The translations under genes and the position numbers were made by a program. 15,778 bases of DNA. Origin: Accumulibacter sp. (GTDB lineage: Bacteria; Pseudomonadota; Gammaproteobacteria; Burkholderiales; Rhodocyclaceae). Location of the stretch: assembly GCA_031274075.1 (NCBI GenBank), contig JAISQQ010000391.1, positions 1 to 15,778 on the forward strand, read 5' to 3'. Below, in pieces: positions 12,549 to 15,778 of this stretch (the stretch's first letter is position 1; each line of letters opens with the position of its first letter). The notes under the pieces are model-generated. The model saw only the letters and a program-made list of their open reading frames with translations, was not told the origin of the DNA and searched no databases.

Positions 12549-15500
12549 ATGCAGCGCCCGCAACTCGCCCTGCCGTTCCCCGGAGAACTCATCATCGACA
12601 ACTTCGCCGGCGGCGGTGGAACCAGCACCGGCCTGGAAGCCGCTTTCGGGCGCCCTGTGGACATTGCCATCAACCACGACCCCGAAGCTCTGGCGATGCA
12701 CGCGCTGAACCATCCGTACACCAAGCATCTGTGCGAAAGCGTCTGGGATGTTGACCCTATCGAAGTGACGGGCAACCGACCGGTGGGCCTCGTCTGGCTG
12801 TCGCCGGATTGTTTCCCTGCCGGAACTCTGGTCTTGACCGATAGGGGGTACCGCCCCATTGAATCAATCCGCGAGGGAGACAGGGTGCTTACGCACGCCG
12901 GACGATACCGCAGGGTTTACGCAACGATGTCGGCAGTAAAGCAAGTGTACGAAGTTGATATTCAGGGCGTTCCAACGATTCGCGTCAGCGCAGAGCATCC
13001 TTTCTATGTGCGATCCATGAAAAACGAAAACCGACACTACAGGCGCACGCTCGAACCTCCTGAGTGGATTCTTGCTAAATCACTTCATGTCGGTGGCGCA
13101 GAAATGAATGCGGCGGGAGGAGACCGTCATTTTTGCGCGACCCCATGCGTATTTCCAACCCTTCCAATACCGAAAGTTGGTGGGCGCGGCATTACGGTTG
13201 ATGAACGGCTGATGTGGCTCGCCGGGAGATATGTCGGGGACGGATGGTCGCGCATTACGAAAGACCGCGCGGAGCTTGTCATTATCTGCGGAAAAAGCGA
13301 GGTGGACACGCTTAGGGAAAAACTCAATTCATGGCCGAGAAAAGGGGTTCGTGCTGCGTTCGGAGAACTCGCGTGGAGCGAGAGAGGTACGAAAACAGCA
13401 TATCAATTCTCGACAAGCCATCGTGGGCTGGTTGAATGGCTGCGTCGCGAGTTTGGGTATGACGGAGGCGTAAGGAGTTTCCCATCATGGGCTTTCGGAT
13501 GTTCCGAAAGTCTGCGCCGCGCCTTGCTGGACGGATATGTGTCTGCTGACGGAAGCAATCTCCTTATCAAAAGCGTTGCTGTGACTGAGACGGTAACGAT
13601 TTCGCGTGCGCTGGCTTTCGCTACGAAGGCTCTTGCAGAGAGCCTTGGCTACACGACGCAAATATCTGGGACAAGAAAAGGCAGCGGCGAAATTCAGGGG
13701 CGCAAGGTGAATGCGAAACCGAGTTATATGGTGCGATGGAGGGATGCCCCCCTGCGCAAGCAAACTGTCCGTGACGGGTTGCATGAATGGTCGCGTGTCC
13801 AGCGTGTCTCCGACGCAACAACCGAAATGACAGTATTCAACCTCTCTGTTGAAGACGATGAAACCTATATTGCAGACGGAATCGTCGTCCATAACTGCAA
13901 GCACTTCTCGAAGGCCAAGGGCGGAACGCCGGTTTCCAAGGAAATTCGCGGGTTGGCCTGGGTCACGATGCGCTGGGCTGCGCTCTGCCGTCCACGCGTC
14001 ATCATGCTGGAAAACGTCGAGGAATTTCAGACTTGGGGGCCGGTCGTCGTCGGCGAGGATGGCAAGCTCTACCCCGACCCGAAGCGCAAGGGCAAAACCT
14101 TCGAAAGCTTCACCCGGCAATTGCGCGAGCACGGCTACAAGGTGGATTGGCGCGAGCTGCGCGCGTGCGACAACGGCGCGCCGACCATCCGCAAGAGGCT
14201 CTTCCTGGTGGCGCGGCGCGACGGCCTGCCTATCACTTGGCCCGAGCAGACCCACGGCGAGCCGACTTCGCGCGAAGTGCTGGCCGGCTCCCTGGCGCCA
14301 TACCGCACCGCTGCCGAGTGCATCGACTTCAGCTTGCCCGCCGAGAGCATCTTCGACCGCAAGAAGTCCCTGGCCATGAATACCCGGCGCCGCGTCGCCA
14401 AGGGCCTGTATCGCCACGTCCTGACGAGCATCAAGCCATTCATTGTCACCAACACCACCGGCCACGCTGGCGCGGCCACCGATGAACCGCTGCCGACCGT
14501 GACGACCGGCAATCACCACATGCTGGGCGCGCCCGTGCTCGCCCCCTTCATGGCTGGCGCCGGCGGCCCGGCCTATTCCGGTAAGCCCGTGGCTGCAAAC
14601 CAGCCGTTCGGCACGCTCACCACGGAGAACCATCGCGCCATCGTGGCGCCGGCCCTGGCCCCGCTGCGTGGAACCAGCGACGCCCACATGGGTGGGCATA
14701 GCGTCGAGCAGCCGCTCTCCACCGTGGCCGCCAGCGGCACATACCATGCGATGGTCGGCGCGCACCTCGTCACCATCGGCTACGGTGAGCGTGAAGGCCA
14801 GCAGCCGCGTGTGCAGGACATCGAAGCCCCGCTGGGCACCGTCGTTGCAGGCGGTGTGAAGCAGGCCCTGGTGGCGGTGCACCTGGCCCACCTGACGCAC
14901 CACGGCGAGCGCGCGGGTACGACGCCGGCGGAACCATTGCCGACGGTCACGGGCGCGCATCGCGGCGAACAGACCCTGATCGTTGCCAACCTGGTGGACA
15001 TGGGGCACGGCGAATCGTGCAGTACCGGCGCGAAGCGATGGAGCAACGGCATACGCTCCCTGGAAACCCCGCTCAATTCGGTCACGGCCAGCAGCGTCCC
15101 GAGCGCCCTGGCATCGGCCTTTTTCGAGCAGGCCAACGGCGGGTTCTACGATGGCTCCGGGCGCGCTGCGGCAGCGCCTATGTCCACCATCACCTCGTCG
15201 GGCAGCAATCAGCAGTTGGTCACGGCCTACCTGGTCAAGTATTACAGCAGCGGCGGCCAGTGGCAGAAGGCTGACGAACCGATGCACACTTTACCGACCA
15301 AGGGCCGCATGGGCCTGGTGCAGTCGGTGCAGGTGCCGGCGGACTGCTTGTCGCCGGAGCATCGTGAGAAGGCCCGCCGGTGCGCCGAACTGCTACATGA
15401 GCACCTGCCCGAGCACTTCCCCGAGCCTGCCGACCTGGTGCTGATGAGCTACGACGGCATCTGGTGGGTGCTGGTGGACATCACGTTGCGGATGCTGAAG

Positions 15501-15743
15501 GCGCGCGAGCTGTACCGCGCCCAGGCATTCCCCGACAGCTACATCATTCACGAGATCCCCAACCCGCTGCTGCTCTTCAAGGAGGGGGTGCAGGTTGCCG
15601 ATCCCCTGGCTATCCCTCGCGTACCGCTGACCGTCACCGCACAGGTTCGCATGTGCGGAAACAGCGTGTCGCCCGCGCAGGCCGAGGCCCTTGTCCGCGC
15701 CAACTTCCGCCATGAGGAAGCCTTCATGGAGCGGCGCGCCTGA
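12549..15743 (+). CDS. C5-cytosine DNA methyltransferase interrupted by an intein
   Basis: Methylates cytosine at C5 using S-adenosylmethionine, probably protecting phage DNA from host restriction. The precursor is 1064 residues: an 87-residue N-extein, a 362-residue intein and a 615-residue C-extein, giving a spliced enzyme of 702. Motifs in order: I, DNFAGGGGTSTGLEAAF; II, INHDPEALAMHALNHP; IV, LSPD plus C (catalytic Cys, residue 88 after splicing) then KHFSKAKGG; VI, MLENVEEFQ; VIII, GAPTIRKRLFLVARR; IX, YRAQAFPDSYII; X, RMCGNSVSPAQAEALV. The long stretch between VIII and IX, the target-recognition region, is repeat-built. Start ATG at 12549 with GGAG eight bases upstream, chosen over the upstream in-frame start at 12474, which lies before the terminator. 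No restriction partner is visible. Confidence 0.9.
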   Translation: MQRPQLALPFPGELIIDNFAGGGGTSTGLEAAFGRPVDIAINHDPEALAMHALNHPYTKHLCESVWDVDPIEVTGNRPVGLVWLSPDCFPAGTLVLTDRGYRPIESIREGDRVLTHAGRYRRVYATMSAVKQVYEVDIQGVPTIRVSAEHPFYVRSMKNENRHYRRTLEPPEWILAKSLHVGGAEMNAAGGDRHFCATPCVFPTLPIPKVGGRGITVDERLMWLAGRYVGDGWSRITKDRAELVIICGKSEVDTLREKLNSWPRKGVRAAFGELAWSERGTKTAYQFSTSHRGLVEWLRREFGYDGGVRSFPSWAFGCSESLRRALLDGYVSADGSNLLIKSVAVTETVTISRALAFATKALAESLGYTTQISGTRKGSGEIQGRKVNAKPSYMVRWRDAPLRKQTVRDGLHEWSRVQRVSDATTEMTVFNLSVEDDETYIADGIVVHNCKHFSKAKGGTPVSKEIRGLAWVTMRWAALCRPRVIMLENVEEFQTWGPVVVGEDGKLYPDPKRKGKTFESFTRQLREHGYKVDWRELRACDNGAPTIRKRLFLVARRDGLPITWPEQTHGEPTSREVLAGSLAPYRTAAECIDFSLPAESIFDRKKSLAMNTRRRVAKGLYRHVLTSIKPFIVTNTTGHAGAATDEPLPTVTTGNHHMLGAPVLAPFMAGAGGPAYSGKPVAANQPFGTLTTENHRAIVAPALAPLRGTSDAHMGGHSVEQPLSTVAASGTYHAMVGAHLVTIGYGEREGQQPRVQDIEAPLGTVVAGGVKQALVAVHLAHLTHHGERAGTTPAEPLPTVTGAHRGEQTLIVANLVDMGHGESCSTGAKRWSNGIRSLETPLNSVTASSVPSALASAFFEQANGGFYDGSGRAAAAPMSTITSSGSNQQLVTAYLVKYYSSGGQWQKADEPMHTLPTKGRMGLVQSVQVPADCLSPEHREKARRCAELLHEHLPEHFPEPADLVLMSYDGIWWVLVDITLRMLKARELYRAQAFPDSYIIHEIPNPLLLFKEGVQVADPLAIPRVPLTVTAQVRMCGNSVSPAQAEALVRANFRHEEAFMERRA
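12810..13895 (+). other. Intein with LAGLIDADG homing endonuclease inside the methyltransferase
   Basis: 362 residues from Cys1 (CFPAGTLVLTDRGY..IESIREGDRVLTH, block A) to His361-Asn362 (ADGIVVHN, block G) followed by Cys +1. Block B is SAEH at 60-63 (the usual TxxH with Ser for Thr) and block F is VFNLSVEDDETYIADG. The two endonuclease motifs are LAGRYVGDG at 137-145 (Asp144) and LLDGYVSADG at 239-248 (Asp247); both catalytic Asp are present, so an active homing enzyme is likely. All splicing residues are intact. Composition is visibly more AT-rich than the flanking exteins, suggesting recent arrival. Confidence 0.92.
14481..15323 (+). repeat. About eight degenerate ~36-44 residue repeats in the methyltransferase target-recognition region
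   Basis: Each unit begins with a P-L/M-x-T/S-V/L-T/V motif and continues to a hydrophobic L-V-A-x-L strand and a Gly-rich loop: DEPLPTVTT, NQPFGTLTT, EQPLSTVAA, EAPLGTVVA, EPLPTVTG, ETPLNSVTA, APMSTITS, DEPMHTLPT. The units lie between motifs VIII and IX, where C5-methyltransferases place the domain that reads the target sequence. Confidence 0.8.
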
Positions 15744-15778
15744 TCGGAAATTCCCACCTCGCCAGTACCAATCAAGCT

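Noticed and set aside
13485..15287. A 600-codon minus-strand open frame
   Set aside because: Antisense to the methyltransferase and intein, which show clear motifs; its composition is typical of a shadow frame.

Overview
This window looks like part of a contractile-tailed phage (myovirus), probably integrated as a prophage, in a high-GC betaproteobacterium. The organism is an inference: GC is high, coding density is high, the truncated SSB resembles Burkholderiales-type SSBs (Gly/Pro/Gln-rich tail ending DDDIPF), and there is an IS630-type element of a kind common on bacterial chromosomes. No species call is possible from the sequence alone.

Left edge (1-~663): the 5' part of an IS630-family insertion sequence on the minus strand. 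Its transposase is split over two frames at an A8 run. It is inserted at a CTAG/TA site and cuts off a phage gene after 13 codons.

Structural block (661-10310, all minus strand): a tightly packed morphogenesis operon. In transcription order it holds a prohead protease with a scaffold-like coiled coil, three small head/tail-junction type proteins, a protein with a SWIM-like CxC...CxH zinc site, an unidentified protein, the major capsid protein, a protein with a HeH/SAP-like C-terminus, the tail sheath, an EF-hand protein, a probable baseplate/tail-tube-cap protein, and the gene broken by the IS. Gaps are 2-35 bases except around the capsid gene (a large inverted repeat) and before the baseplate gene (an intrinsic terminator).

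Regulatory and accessory block (about 10420-12483): a good sigma70-type promoter with a palindrome between its -35 and -10 drives a rightward transcript. The transcript has a structured leader carrying one CRISPR-repeat-like unit (hairpin plus GTGGATTGAAAC), then a HigB/RelE-type toxin whose normal start codon is missing, then its HTH antitoxin. Next come two genes that have each lost their 5' end, facing away from each other across a deletion scar: a KilAC antirepressor (minus) and an SSB (plus). A small unknown gene follows.

Right edge (12505-15743): a strong terminator directly precedes the ribosome binding site of a C5-cytosine DNA methyltransferase. The methyltransferase carries a 362-residue intein with a LAGLIDADG endonuclease, placed immediately before its catalytic cysteine, and its target-recognition region is an array of about eight degenerate repeats.

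The most unusual items are the solitary CRISPR-like repeat fused to the toxin start, the intein whose +1 nucleophile is the methyltransferase's catalytic cysteine, and the two places where a terminator hairpin sits directly on the start of the next gene.
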